Below the pieces are notes generated by a model. That model made no database searches and had not been told where the DNA came from. It saw only the letters and a list, made by a program, of their open reading frames with translations. Below, piece after piece: positions 8,902-18,161 of a stretch of DNA of 19,712 nucleotides. The DNA lies in assembly GCA_000310025.1 (NCBI GenBank), contig FN649755.1:2325107-2344818 (forward strand), written 5' to 3'. The translations under genes were made by a program, and so were the position numbers. Source of the stretch: Ectocarpus siliculosus. Taxonomy: Eukaryota > Sar > Phaeophyceae > Ectocarpales > Ectocarpaceae. Positions within the stretch are counted from its first letter, which is position 1. Every line of letters begins with the position of its first letter.

Positions 8902-11900
8902 ATGGCCTCCAGGCGCGAAGATGAATCCCGCCCAGCAGCGGAAGCCCGCCAAGCAGCGGAGGACGCCAGGATCGAAGAACTGGTCAACGAGCGAGTAGCA
9001 GCTCGGATGGAGCAGCTGATGGAGGAGAAACTGGCCAAGAAGATGGCCGAGATGGAGGTGCGGCATCGAGCCGAGCAGCAGCGGGGAGGAAATGAGGAAC
9101 AAGAGGCAGCACACCAGCAAGATCCTGGGCGCCCAACACCCAACCCCTCCGCAGACGAGCTGGCCGACGCGATTGCGACTGCCATGGCCGGTCGCCTCCA
9201 AACCTCAGGGGATATCGGTGCAGTGTCTCACCCCGCAACTCTTCGTATGACTGAGAGTAGAAGAATTGAGCCTTGGGATGGTGTGTTTAAGTCGGGGGAC
9301 AGTAGGCAGCAGAAGCTTTTGATTTTTCGATCGAGCATGGTAGCACGCTTTGCGCAGGAGGATGTTCACGAAGTAGTGATGAGCAACCAAGACATCCCAG
9401 TAGGGAGGCAGGGGATCAGTATGACTGACCTGAAGACTGAGTATGGCGAACAAAAGGTAGCCAAGGCTATAGTGGCATGGAATGTGCTAATCACGTCAAT
9501 CTCGTACATGCCGATTCTGTCGGAAATTGTGTCGGACGGGAGCCCGAGTGGTGGCTGGAGGATTTTCCTCAAATATTACGAGCCACAAGCGAAAGCGGAG
9601 AAGAAAAGACTTTTGAAAGAGTACCATGGCTTCGCAATGCATGCAAACGAACATCCACAAGAGTACTTCGGTAGGTTCTCTATTTTGCGGAGTAGACTAG
9701 CGTCGCACGGGACAGTGTATCCTGACAACGAAGCAAACGACCACCTAGTGTCTGCACTCTCGTCCGACTACAAGATAGAGAAGAAACTTTTGGACCGCAC
9801 CCCTGATTTGACTTTTGAGCAGATTGAGGATTCCGTGAAGGAGGCCCACACGGACCTGGTGCGCGCACGGGAGGAGGAGCAAAAGAGTGGCGTGGGGCAC
9901 GCCTTCGTCGCTTCCGGTGCGCCCCGGGGCGACGGACGTGTCCCAAATGGGTCGAGTGGGAACGGCGGCGGACAGGACGACAAAGGCGACGGTCGGAGCA
10001 GGAGCGACGAGACCAGAGGAGACAGGCGCTGTCATTTTCATCCGTGGTCAAACCACACCAACGCGGAGTGCTACCAACAGCAGCGGGAAAAGGAGAGAAA
10101 GCAGCGGCAGCAGCAGCGGCGGCAGCAGTCATCACAGCAGCAACAACAGCAGCATCCGCAGCAGTCTCAACAGCAGCATCCGCAGCAGCCTCAGCAACAG
10201 CAGTACTACCATCCTCGTCCCCAACAGCAGCAGCAGCAGCAGCAGCAGCAACAAGGCGGCCGCGGTGGGGGGGGCTGGCGTGGTGGACCCCAGCACGGAC
10301 CTCATGGCGGACGCGGAGCGCAGCAAAGGTATGGAAACTCTGTCCCCCCTCGCCCGCAGCAGCAGCAATGGCGACCCTCGCACGGGCATGCAAACGTGAT
10401 GCACCACGAACACGGTGCACCGCCCTACGGGGGGCCCGCAAATAGTAGCGAGTATGGGGGTTGGGAGCAGCCGCAGCCACAGTACCAGCAGCCTCCGCCT
10501 GACTACACCCAGCAGCAGCAGCCGTACTACCCGCCACCGACGCCTTACTACGAGCAGCAACAGCCGCCGACACAGCCTCCGCCTCCGCCGACGTTCCAGC
10601 AGCAGCAGCACTCGACTCATGCCCCGCCCCACTCCTCTCCTCCCGGAGCAGCAGCACCGGCCCCGGGCTCCCTCCACTTCTTGATGGCACGTTTCGTGTC
10701 TGCAGGCGAGATTGTTCCGAGTGGTGTTGTAGCGAGTACCGAGCGTGAGAATGGTAATGGATTTGCTTTGTCTGCGCAGAACTCGCTTTCCCATTTTGGT
10801 AGAGAGAAGTTTTGGGCCGACAGCGGTGCCACGAACACCTTTGTTAGCAGTAGCCACCACATGTTCGATTTGAGGCCAGTGCCGACTGGTAAAGAGTACA
10901 TACAGGTTGGAAACGGTGCTTATTTGCGCGTGCAGTGTGTGGGGAAGGTCAACATGGCCTTTCACATGCAAGACCAGTCAGGAGAGCATGATTTTTGCGT
11001 GCAGATGTCGGACGTGTACGTTGTGCCTGGAATCACCTTCAATCTTTTTTCGTTGCACCACACGCAGCGTAGGCAGCGTATCGTTCTAGACGAGACCGGC
11101 GTCCACCTATTCGATGGTAGGCTTTCCTTTGCATACTCTGACGTAGGATGCTCGCTCTGGGCTACTCGATTGCCCCAGGATTATACTGGTAGCGCTGTGA
11201 CCTACAGCCCCGATGCCCCCCCCCGTGTTTCTGCCCAAGCGTCCCCGCCTGGCGTTGGCACAGGCCTTGTTGCGGCAAACCCCCCTTTCCCACAGAGTGC
11301 AGGAGCGGGCGCGACTTCGAGTGCGAGTGCGAGTACCGGCTTCCATTCCGTCGCTGCGGTCGGCGTTGTACCTGCGAGTTCTGGCTTCCAGTCCGTCGCA
11401 ACGGCCGGCGTTGTACCTTCGACTCCTGGTGTCCAGCCCACCGGCTCCGACGGTGTAGTACCTTCGACTCCCAGCGTCCCCTCCACCACTTCCGGTGTAG
11501 TGCTGCCGATTTGTGCTTTTCCGTCTGTCGAAGTAGACCCAATCCCCACGACGATCCCTGATTTTCAGCCTGTGATTACTGCTGCCGTAGAATCGTCTTC
11601 GATTGTGCCTCCCCCTGCCGTAGAGCTGACAGACTATCGCGAGATCGAGATCAACCCCCTTGTCTCTCAGGACGAATTACCGATCATGGACATGAGCATG
11701 TTCCTAGATGTTGGGTTGATGGATGGCAAAGACACGGTCCCCCCGGGTGATTTTTTTCCGGATGCGCATGAATTCTCTGCGTCTGCGGAGCCCCCTCCCT
11801 TGGCTTTCACTGTGCAGCATGATGATTTGGAGGTGTTGAGAGGTTTTCTTTCCGAGTGCAATGAGCAGCAGGCCGTAGCCCCTCCGTTTCTTTCCCACGC

Positions 11901-12399
11901 GTTGGCGATTATCGCCCCCGGTGCTTCCCCCTTTTCGGTAGGAAAATCCACGCCCACCATCGATATTAATCTGTTCCACGCTTCCACCGGCCACGTGAAC
12001 GAATTTTTGATGCGTGAGACTGCCAAGCAGCAGGGTGTTCGGCTGGTCGGGGAGCTGCAGCCATGTGTGGGCTGTGTGGAGGCGAAGGGCAGGAGGGCCC
12101 CGGTGCCGCGGCGTGGGACACGCGCTGCGGTGCCGTTCGGCAAGGTCCACATCGATCTCACGGGCCCGTTCACCGAGGCGATGGACGGCTCCCGGTACCT
12201 GATCATGTTCGTGGACAGCGCATCGCGGTGGCAACGGGCGTACGGGATGCGGGCGAAGAGCGACACCCTGAAGTACGTGAAGCGCTTCTTGGCCGACATG
12301 AACGGCATGGGCACTCCGGGATGTTTCCGCATGGACAACGGCGGCGAGTTCACCGGCGCCGCTTTTATCGAGTTCTGCGACGCCGCCGGCATCCGAGCG
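8902..12399 (+). CDS. Copia Gag-protease-integrase, open part of the polyprotein
   Basis: The first ATG after the 5' LTR (8902; leader of 87 bases) opens one frame across Gag, protease and the integrase N-half. Residues about 1-75 are a charged coiled coil (EELVNERVAARMEQLMEEKL). About 100-340 match the Gag capsid-like region. C377-x2-H380-x4-H385-x4-C390 is a zinc knuckle with His in place of the second Cys. Residues 390-590 are Gln/Pro-rich, encoded by CAG/CAA repeats. The aspartic protease active site is D640-S-G-A. A Ser/Val/Pro spacer with recurring VVPSTP precedes the integrase zinc motif H1026-x4-H1031-x23-C1055-x2-C1058 and catalytic D1085 and D1145. After codon GCG 12397-12399 a one-base insertion ends the true frame; the formal reading continues to 12711 but is out of frame and Arg-rich. 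Product: cytoplasmic virus-like particle proteins and the enzymes that integrate the cDNA. Confidence 0.9.
10077..10253 (+). repeat. CAG/CAA repeat in Gag (poly-Gln)
   Basis: Interrupted CAG/CAA codons encode long Gln runs, with the longest near-pure tract at about 10223-10252. Because the trinucleotide is open in every frame, the plus-strand poly-Ala and poly-Ser frames and the minus-strand poly-Leu frames here are shadows. A second Gln/Pro-rich block lies at about 10500-10615. Confidence 0.9.
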
Positions 12400-13744
12400 C
12401 GAGTACACCGCGCCGAACACCCCCAAACAAAACGCCGTCGCCGAGAGCGCCATCTGGCGTGCGATGAAGGGGGGCCACGCCGCGCGGACGCCACATCCTC
12501 TCCATGGCCCACGTCGACCTCGCCTCCGTCCCCAACATCGGCGCCAACGGACAACGCCTGTGGCTCTCGTCGGCGCTCTGGGCATCCGGTTGTTTCAACC
12601 GCTCCGCGACGAAGGCCAATCAGGGCTGGATGTCGCCGTTCGAGGCCTTCTTCGGCCGGAAGCCGCCCCTCACCGTCGTCCCCTTTTTCCAGGAGGGTAG
12701 GATGCGCGTGAAGCGGGCCACCAAGGCGGACGTCCAATCCGCGAGGTGCTTCTACCTGCACGGCGCCAACAACCACTCGACGTCTACCGCCGTCGTTCTT
12801 CGCGCTGACACCGGTCGCCTCGCCCTCACCAACAACGTCGTGTGGGTCAACCGCCGGGCAGGAGAGCGCCGGCGCCGGTGCCGGCCATCGGGGGGGGTTC
12901 TTCGGTCACCGCGGCGCCCTCGCCGGCCGCCGCCGTACCTGCGGCCGATGCCGCACCGCCGCCGCCCCCGCGGACATGGACGTACTACCCCCCTGCACCA
13001 GCGACCACCGCAGCGCCGCCCCCTCCCCCGTCGATCTTCACAGGATCTTCAGCGCCGTCGCCGATCTCCGTCGCACCATCCTCAGCCCCGCCGTCGACCG
13101 CAGCCACTCCGCCCCGTTCGCCCCCGGGCCTACCGCCGCCGCCGCCGAAGCCCGCCAGCGCCGCCGTCCCCGCTCCTCCGCACCCGCCGCTTTCGAAACG
13201 AGCCGTCAAGGAGTTGGGACGAGAGGACACGAGGGTTCACGGCCGCACACGCGGCGATGGAGTGCGGTTCATGGATGAGCAACAAAAACCGCCGTCGCCA
13301 CCCAGTGGCGGCACCGCTCTCCACCACCGCCTTGAGCTGTTGGACATGATGGACAAGGACACCCTCATCTCGTCGCTCGCCACCCGGGAGGCCGTGGATC
13401 AAGGACGCCGCGACCTACCGCCCCCGCCGCAGCCGGATCCGAGTCCTGGAGGCCGTGGAAGCGGGGGGGCTGTGGGAGCTGGGGGGCCCGTGGATTCCGG
13501 GGGGGGGGGGAGACCGCAAAAGTTCGCAACGATGTTCGCCACCCGCGAGGATGTGGAAGCCGCTCTTCGCGCCGAGCGTCCTCCTGACAAGATGCCTGAC
13601 CTTCCGCACTGCATGGCCAGCGACCTCCGCGAGCCGAAAAAGTTCAAAGAGGCCATGCGGTCTCCACATTCAAAGTTATGGAATGATGCAATCGGTCGAG
13701 AGTTTTTCGGTTTGTTGGATGCAGGAACTTTTAATCCGGTGTAG
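12400..13744 (+). pseudogene. Copia integrase C-half, Pro-rich linker and start of RT, frameshifted
   Basis: Coding continues but in changing frames. From 12401 (frame 2) it reads EYTAPNTPKQNAVAE, carrying the catalytic Glu at 12443-12445. A second extra base at about 12488 moves it to frame 3 (RHILSMAHVDLASVPNI onward, ending TNNVVWVNRR near 12860). A third change at about 12855-12890 returns it to frame 2, a long Pro/Ala/Ser linker with PPPPP runs. The RT N-terminal extension then reads KFKEAMRS..LWNDAIGREFFGLLDAGTFNPV and meets TAG at 13742-13744. High G/C at third codon positions in the assigned frame supports each switch. The G run at 13499-13510 is another place where length could be wrong. 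Confidence 0.8.
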
Positions 13745-13750
13745 CAACCA
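13742..13750 (+). promoter_or_regulatory. In-frame UAG-CAA-CCA in copia pol, candidate readthrough signal (copy 1)
   Basis: The TAG falls in the reading frame shared by GTFNPV upstream and the RT core downstream (KWVFNCKADEYGWPTKFK). The next six bases, CAA CCA, fit the UAG-CARYYA context known to promote readthrough in tobamovirus replicase genes. The minus-strand copy has the same TAG and the same six bases at the same distance (36 codons) from the RT methionine. The function is inferred. Confidence 0.5.
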
Positions 13751-14118
13751 GTAGAAAACGCCATCCATGCTAAGTGGGTATTCAACTGTAAGGCAGACGA
13801 ATATGGATGGCCGACGAAATTCAAGGCAAGACTTGTAGCGCGGGGGGACATGCAGAGGGCTTCGATTGATTTTGGAGAATTGTTTGCACCCACCGTATCA
13901 GTGTCTAGTGTGCGCTTGTTGGCAGCATTAGCATGTGAGCAGAATCTTGACTTGTGCCATTTTGATATTCAGCAGGCTTTTGTGCAGTCTGAGCTTGATG
14001 AGGATGTTTTCATGCGCTTACCGCAGGGGTGTGGTAGGTTATCTGGCCTGATCGTGAAGCTGTGCAAGAGTCTGTATGGTTTGAAGCAGGCATCACGACA
14101 TTGGCATGCGCACCTGAC
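13745..14118 (+). pseudogene. Copia reverse transcriptase N-half, broken at its end by an insertion
   Basis: After the TAG the same frame reads the conserved copia RT start: KWVF, KFKARLVARGD, FGELFAPTVSVSSVRLLAAL, LDLCHFDIQQAFVQSEL (with the first catalytic Asp of the palm) and SLYGLKQASRHWH. The first ATG in this stretch is at 13850, but homology extends upstream to the TAG, so 13850 need not be the natural start. At about 14118 the copy has an extra A compared with the minus-strand element (ctgacagagg against ctgacgagg), which leads to TAG at 14138-14140. Confidence 0.8.
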
Positions 14119-15168
14119 AGAGGTGTTTGTTACTTATTAGGTTTTTTGCAGTGTCTGGCGGATGCATGTGTTTTTCGATTGATGGAGGAGGGACGTGTGA
14201 TCATGATCATCGTGGTCCACGTGGATGACATTTTTGCTGTAGGGCAGAAGGAGAGGTGTGACAAGTTTGGCAGGGATCTCAACGAGATGGTCCCCGTGAA
14301 GAACCTTGGAGAGTTGAGATGGTACTCCGCGTGCTTTTACGAGAGAGACGTAGAGAGAGGGCTGTTGAGGATTTCGCAGCAGAGGTTTGCCGAAGAGTTG
14401 GCTGCAGAGTACGGAATTGAGTGGGGGAGGAGTGTGCCCTTGCCTGTGAGCGTGAAGCTCACCGACTTTGACGAGAACGAAGCGTGCGCTGATGTCCCTT
14501 TTCGCGAGTTGGTAGGATCTCTGATGTGGTTGGCCACTCAAACAAGGCCGGACATCGCGAACGCAGTACGAGCAGTAGCGCGGTATTGTGCATCTCCCAA
14601 GATGGTGCACTGGAAGGCAGCACTCGGTATTTTAGGGTACGTACGGAGGACGAGTTGGATGGGGATTACATTTGAGAGGGGAGTGGTGACTGGGATCAGC
14701 ATGCAGGTGTTTGTGGATGCCGACTATGCAAGCAAGGCGACAGACCGTAGATCGGTGTCAGGAGGGCTAGTGATGTGTGGGGGAGGGTGTGTGACTTGGT
14801 TTTCGAGGACACAAAAGTGTGTCACGCTTTCCACCACGGAAGCAGAGTATGTGGCAATTGCCGATGTCTTGAAGGAAGTGTTGTTCCTGAGGCAGGTGTG
14901 GCGTTTTATGTTGCCAGATGCAGGTATGCCGTGCATCCCGGTGTTCGAGGATAATCAGGGAGCGATTCAGATTGCGCACAACCCGATCACGAACTCCAAC
15001 TCGAAACACATCGATGTACGACATCACTTTATCAGGGAGCTGGTAGAGAGGAAGGAGATTTCAATTACTCATGTGCCGACGCAATTTCAGCATGCAGATT
15101 TCTTGACGAAGGCCATTAGCAAGGAGTCTTTTGCGTTGCACCGTGACTTTGTGATGAACTTGCAGTGA
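14119..15168 (+). pseudogene. Copia reverse transcriptase C-half and RNase H, frame-shifted from its N-half
   Basis: A second extra base at about 14135, compared with the minus copy, restores one frame that stays open to TGA 15166-15168. It carries the RT catalytic box HVDDIFAVG (Asp codons 14224 and 14227), the motif LVGSLMWLATQTRPDI, and RNase H with VFVDADYASKATDRRSVSGG, LSTTEAEYVAIAD, EDNQGAIQIA and SKHIDVRHHFIRE. Length and order match copia RT-RH, with the usual end soon after RNase H. An ATG-initiated frame opens at 14062, but its first 20 or so codons overlap the N-half out of frame and are not real RT. It is about 95 percent identical by eye at protein level to the minus-strand copy. 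Confidence 0.85.
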
Positions 15169-15441
15169 AGGAAGTGTTTTGGGGTCGATTCGTATTCTGT
15201 GATGGAGAGAGTGAGAGAGACGAGATATTGGACAAGAGAAAAGAGAGAGTCTGGTGAAGGTTGGAGGAGTTGTTGTGTTTAGTTTTTCTTGATTGTTTTG
15301 GAGGAGTTTTGATTGTGTTTGATTTTTCTTGTGATGGACTTGGAGGATTTTGGATTGTTTTGGTGAAGATATTGGTTTTTGTTTGTTTTGGAGAGATGGT
15401 AAAGAGGAATTTGGTTTTTCTCGGAGCATGACGATGCATAC
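15169..15441 (+). other. 3' untranslated spacer of copia copy 1
   Basis: G/T-rich, non-coding sequence between the RNase H stop and the polypurine tract, with gagaga and ttttgg runs. The equivalent spacer of the minus copy (about 17892-18161) has the same base bias but little alignable sequence. The last 19 bases are part of a conserved block described under findings. Confidence 0.8.
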
Positions 15442-15453
15442 GAGTAGGGGGGC
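15442..15453 (+). promoter_or_regulatory. Polypurine tract of copia copy 1
   Basis: gagtaggggggc directly precedes the 3' LTR and has six consecutive G. It is the expected primer site for plus-strand DNA synthesis. The minus copy has gagcaggggggc in the same place. Confidence 0.8.
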
Positions 15454-15806
15454 TATTAGATATATTGGGAGTACTCGTAGCATAGTATGACGGTTGAGAT
15501 GTCCGGTACGTACGTACGAAAGTAACAGTGATGAGATGCGGAGGGATAGGAACTTTCTACATATATTCCTTGGTTGCGAGAGGTATTTGGTGGAGATTCA
15601 GAGAGATTCGTTGAGTGACAAAGAGTGAAGGCGTGCCCAGATACCGTGAAGGTTTGACGAGCACTGGCACGCCCCCGATGAATACAATACTTTCCAATAC
15701 TTTTGCATTACGTTTTCAACACGTTTCCTACCCATCCACGCTCCGCCATGAGCCACCCGCTTTGAGCTCCAACCACAAAGAACCGAGCCACCCGAATTAT
15801 CGATCA
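15454..15806 (+). repeat. 3' LTR of copia copy 1
   Basis: 353 bp, identical by eye to 8462-8814, beginning tattaga and ending atcgatca. It is followed by the right copy of the target-site duplication. As 3' LTR it would supply the polyadenylation region. Confidence 0.95.
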
Positions 15807-15811
15807 GTCCC
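15807..15811. repeat. Target-site duplication, right copy (GTCCC)
   Basis: GTCCC follows the 3' LTR directly and matches 8457-8461. The host sequence resumes as tgcgcgcagg. Confidence 0.9.
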
Positions 15812-17004
15812 TGCGCGCAGGAACGTTCGAGGTGCGGTAACCAAAGCACGTAACAACCGGCCTGGAACACATATCTCTATTCGACTCCCCGTCCGGAACC
15901 GGCGACGGCTTCTATCACGGCACGTACGGTGGGTCAAACATCTGCATTATTGCCACCTCTTGGACCATGACATAAGCAGCCGCAGATGATTCATTCGTGG
16001 GACGGACAGGGGTGGAGCCCTCCTCAAGAGACCCTTTCCATCTTGCGAACCCCCGGCGTAGCCCTTGCTTTAAGGCTTAAGCAGGGACCCAAATGAGGTA
16101 CTGAGTCCTCAAAACGCATTATTGTCACCGGATTTGTCTTGGGTTTCTCATAATTTCAACTAAGTAGGCATATACTCCTTCTGCTCGTCTACATTGCTTA
16201 ACCCGCTTGCATGCGCGCGCATATTGACTGAAGCACAAATCACAACAACAAGGCTGGACAAAACAACCACCTGTATCGTAAGAGCCTGGGTGCACTGTAG
16301 TCCAGAATGCTAATAAGCCAACGATACGTGTCGATCAAGCTATGTATGTAGTTACACGGTGGGTAGCGCTCATATTTTCAGAGTAGTTCCCGCAAAAGCA
16401 ACGGAACCGTCACGCAACACATCAAATGCGAGTGCTTTTAGACTCGAACGCACCGATCTCCAGACACAACAAAAAAAAAACTCTTGAAAAACACCGGCCG
16501 AACAGTCTAGACTAGTTAGTGCATTCCGACCCCAACTGGCCATACACACCACGAAAAAACGAAAAAGCATCAAGCCCCACAATACCAAACGTTATCATGC
16601 CCGGGTCTCATGGCCGCCTGCCCTACACCAAACACGACAGAAACCAGGGAAGGGACGGTGTGGAGACCTTGCCGTCTTCTGGGAAAAGGCCAACCACAGG
16701 TAGGTGTACGGTTCATGCCGTATCCGCACGTGTGAAGAGTGCCCACCACTTCCTTGAGGCTCTCGCAGATGTCGGTGTTATGCCTTGGAAGCGTAATACG
16801 CCTTCACCTTTGATTGGACACGTGTTTGCGAGTGATGGATGGAGGGACGGGAGTTAACAAGTATGAACACGCACAACGGTGAGGAGGTGACTTGTTACGC
16901 TTGCGTGGGTTGCTCGACTTTGGCACACCGAAGACACGATAACAACACTACGTTCGATCAGTGCAGGGTTAACGTACGAAACACGAACGGTATGGTAACG
17001 GTAC
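15812..17004. other. Unique flank between the two copia elements, no supported gene
   Basis: I see no open frame with a recognisable domain. A frame at 15841-15972 has protein-like composition (LFDSPSGTGDGFYHGTYGG) but no start and no clean acceptor. A strong donor-like string cag|gtaggt occurs at about 16700, and the downstream plus frame to 16857 is not recognisable. An alternating purine-pyrimidine palindrome atgcgcgcgcat lies at 16211-16222. Confidence 0.45.
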
Positions 17005-17124
17005 CTTGGGGTCCTCCAAGAGAGCAGCCTGCATTTCCATGAGGGTGGGAGCTGTGTCCGCGATGAGGGTCGTGGGGATGCCCGTCAGAAAGTTTGCTTC
17101 GGCATTCTTGATGACGGCGTGCAC
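17005..17124 (-). CDS. Plausible internal coding exon of an unknown host gene
   Basis: On the minus strand a strong branch-and-pyrimidine tract ending ttttcttctctacag leads into 120 bases, exactly 40 codons, reading VHAVIKNAEANFLTGIPTTL, then IADTAPTLMEMQAALLEDPK, with G/C-rich third positions, and ends AAG|gtaccg. Phase is 0 at both ends. I do not recognise the protein. Upstream on the same strand, 17394-17475 (FFFYLATLLDPFRKAPYPLDN) and 17240-17345 (FRNGDVIVFPLIPSPQYKV) also look coding, but I could not connect them by consistent splice phases. If real, the gene runs leftward and its 5' end lies beyond the retrotransposon at 17529. Confidence 0.4.
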
Positions 17125-17528
17125 CTGTAGAGAAGAAAAATAGTAACAGAAAGCAGCTGATGGGAGTCATCAGTACACAGTGTGTTTTAGGCAGGATACT
17201 GTGGAGGAAGTCGTCCTGGGCGTGCCGGATCACCGGTTGCAGTCAAACTTCCAACTCCAAACAACGACATCGCTTCTAGCGCCAAGACCTTGTACTGGGG
17301 GCTTGGGATCAACGGGAACACAATCACATCACCGTTTCGGAACTGATGTTAACTACCTGTTGGCCTTTGGCGTATTTTTTGTGGGCCTGTTATCCAAGGG
17401 GTATGGTGCCTTCCGGAAAGGATCGAGGAGTGTGGCAAGGTAGAAGAAGAACACCTTAGAGTGCCAGAAATCGGTAAATCTACAACGCTAGTTACCAACA
17501 ACGACAATGCGACTACGACAACAACAGC
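17125..17528. other. Host sequence next to the minus-strand copia copy, ambiguous coding content
   Basis: Both strands are open here. The plus frame ends at 17443 with a hydrophobic segment (YLLAFGVFFVGLLSKGYGAF). The minus frames are described under the exon at 17005-17124. Third-position G/C is somewhat higher on the minus strand and an adjacent exon is on that strand, so I favour minus, without calling exact exons. Bases 17524-17528 (acagc) should be the target-site duplication of the minus-strand copia copy; its partner is outside the window. Confidence 0.35.
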
Positions 17529-17860
17529 TGATCGATAATTCGGGTGGCTCAGTTGTGTGTGATGGGAGCGTAGAGCAGCTCGGCCATGACGGGCCGCACG
17601 GGTAGGTAAAGACGTGTAGACGTGGTGAAAAACGTGTTGTATTCATCGGGGGCGTGCTTGAGCTCGTCATTCCATCACGGCATCAAGTCACGCATAACGC
17701 TTTAATACCCAGAACGAATCTCCATGAATCTCCACCAATCTACTACACTCCCAAGGAAAACACAAAGAAACTTCTTGTCCCTCCGTAGTTCGTCACTGCA
17801 ATCCCCGCATATGTATACGCAATATACCACCCCCATGCTATGCTACGAGTATATCGAATA
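17529..17860 (-). repeat. 3' LTR of copia copy 2
   Basis: On the minus strand it starts tattcgatat right after the polypurine tract and ends atcgatca, the same termini type (TA...CA) as copy 1. Shared blocks include the first 40 or so bases in part, the accgtgatggaatgac-like middle, the cacgcccccgatgaatacaa segment and the terminal gagccacccgaattatcgat. Several indels make it 21 bases shorter. Confidence 0.9.
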
Positions 17861-17872
17861 GCCCCCCTGCTC
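17861..17872 (-). promoter_or_regulatory. Polypurine tract of copia copy 2
   Basis: On the minus strand gagcaggggggc abuts the LTR start, differing from copy 1 by one base. Confidence 0.75.
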
Positions 17873-18161
17873 GTATGCATCGTCATGCTCCAACAAAATA
17901 TCAAAGTCATCCTTATCATACCAGTTCATCCCAAAACAAATCAAAACCAAGACAAAATCGAAAACTCCAACACCAAAACAATACCTCCAAAAACAATCAA
18001 TCGCATACCAACTCTTCCAAATCATCAAGAAAAATCCCGAACATTAACCTTCCAAAACACTACCATCTCCACTTGACCCTCTCTATCTCTTGTTCAAACT
18101 CGTACATATCCTCTCTCTTCCACTCAACGGCAAAGCACGATTTGATCCCAAAACACCTCTG

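Larger units (their letters stand above)
8462..15806 (+). mobile_element. Complete Ty1/copia LTR retrotransposon (copy 1)
   Basis: A 7,345-bp element with matching LTRs, a 5-bp target-site duplication and the domain order Gag, protease, integrase, reverse transcriptase, RNase H, which is diagnostic of Ty1/copia. Compared base by base by eye, the two 353-bp LTRs are identical, indicating recent insertion. Against this, the coding part changes frame about five times and has one in-frame TAG, so this copy probably cannot make the full polyprotein unless the TAG is read through and the shifts are sequence errors. No canonical primer-binding site (TGG...) follows the 5' LTR. A related copy lies on the minus strand at 17529-19712. 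Joining the flanks reconstructs an empty site at 8461/15812. Confidence 0.95.

Noticed and set aside
9680-10971. Long minus-strand frames (336 and 279 codons) opposite Gag
   Set aside because: They are antisense shadows of a CAG/CAA-rich, GC-rich coding region, with poly-Ala, poly-Leu and Arg-rich content and no domain.
11667-12776. Minus-strand frames of 369 and 293 codons opposite integrase
   Set aside because: Low stop density follows from the codon bias of the true plus-strand gene, which has clear HHCC and DDE motifs.
15841-15972. Plus-strand frame with LFDSPSGTGDGFYHGTYGG, possible last exon
   Set aside because: No convincing acceptor, no recognisable family, and other frames across the same bases are also open.
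15598-15989. Frames across the 3' LTR (90 codons minus, 124 codons plus)
   Set aside because: They duplicate the frames of the 5' LTR and are LTR translations rather than genes.
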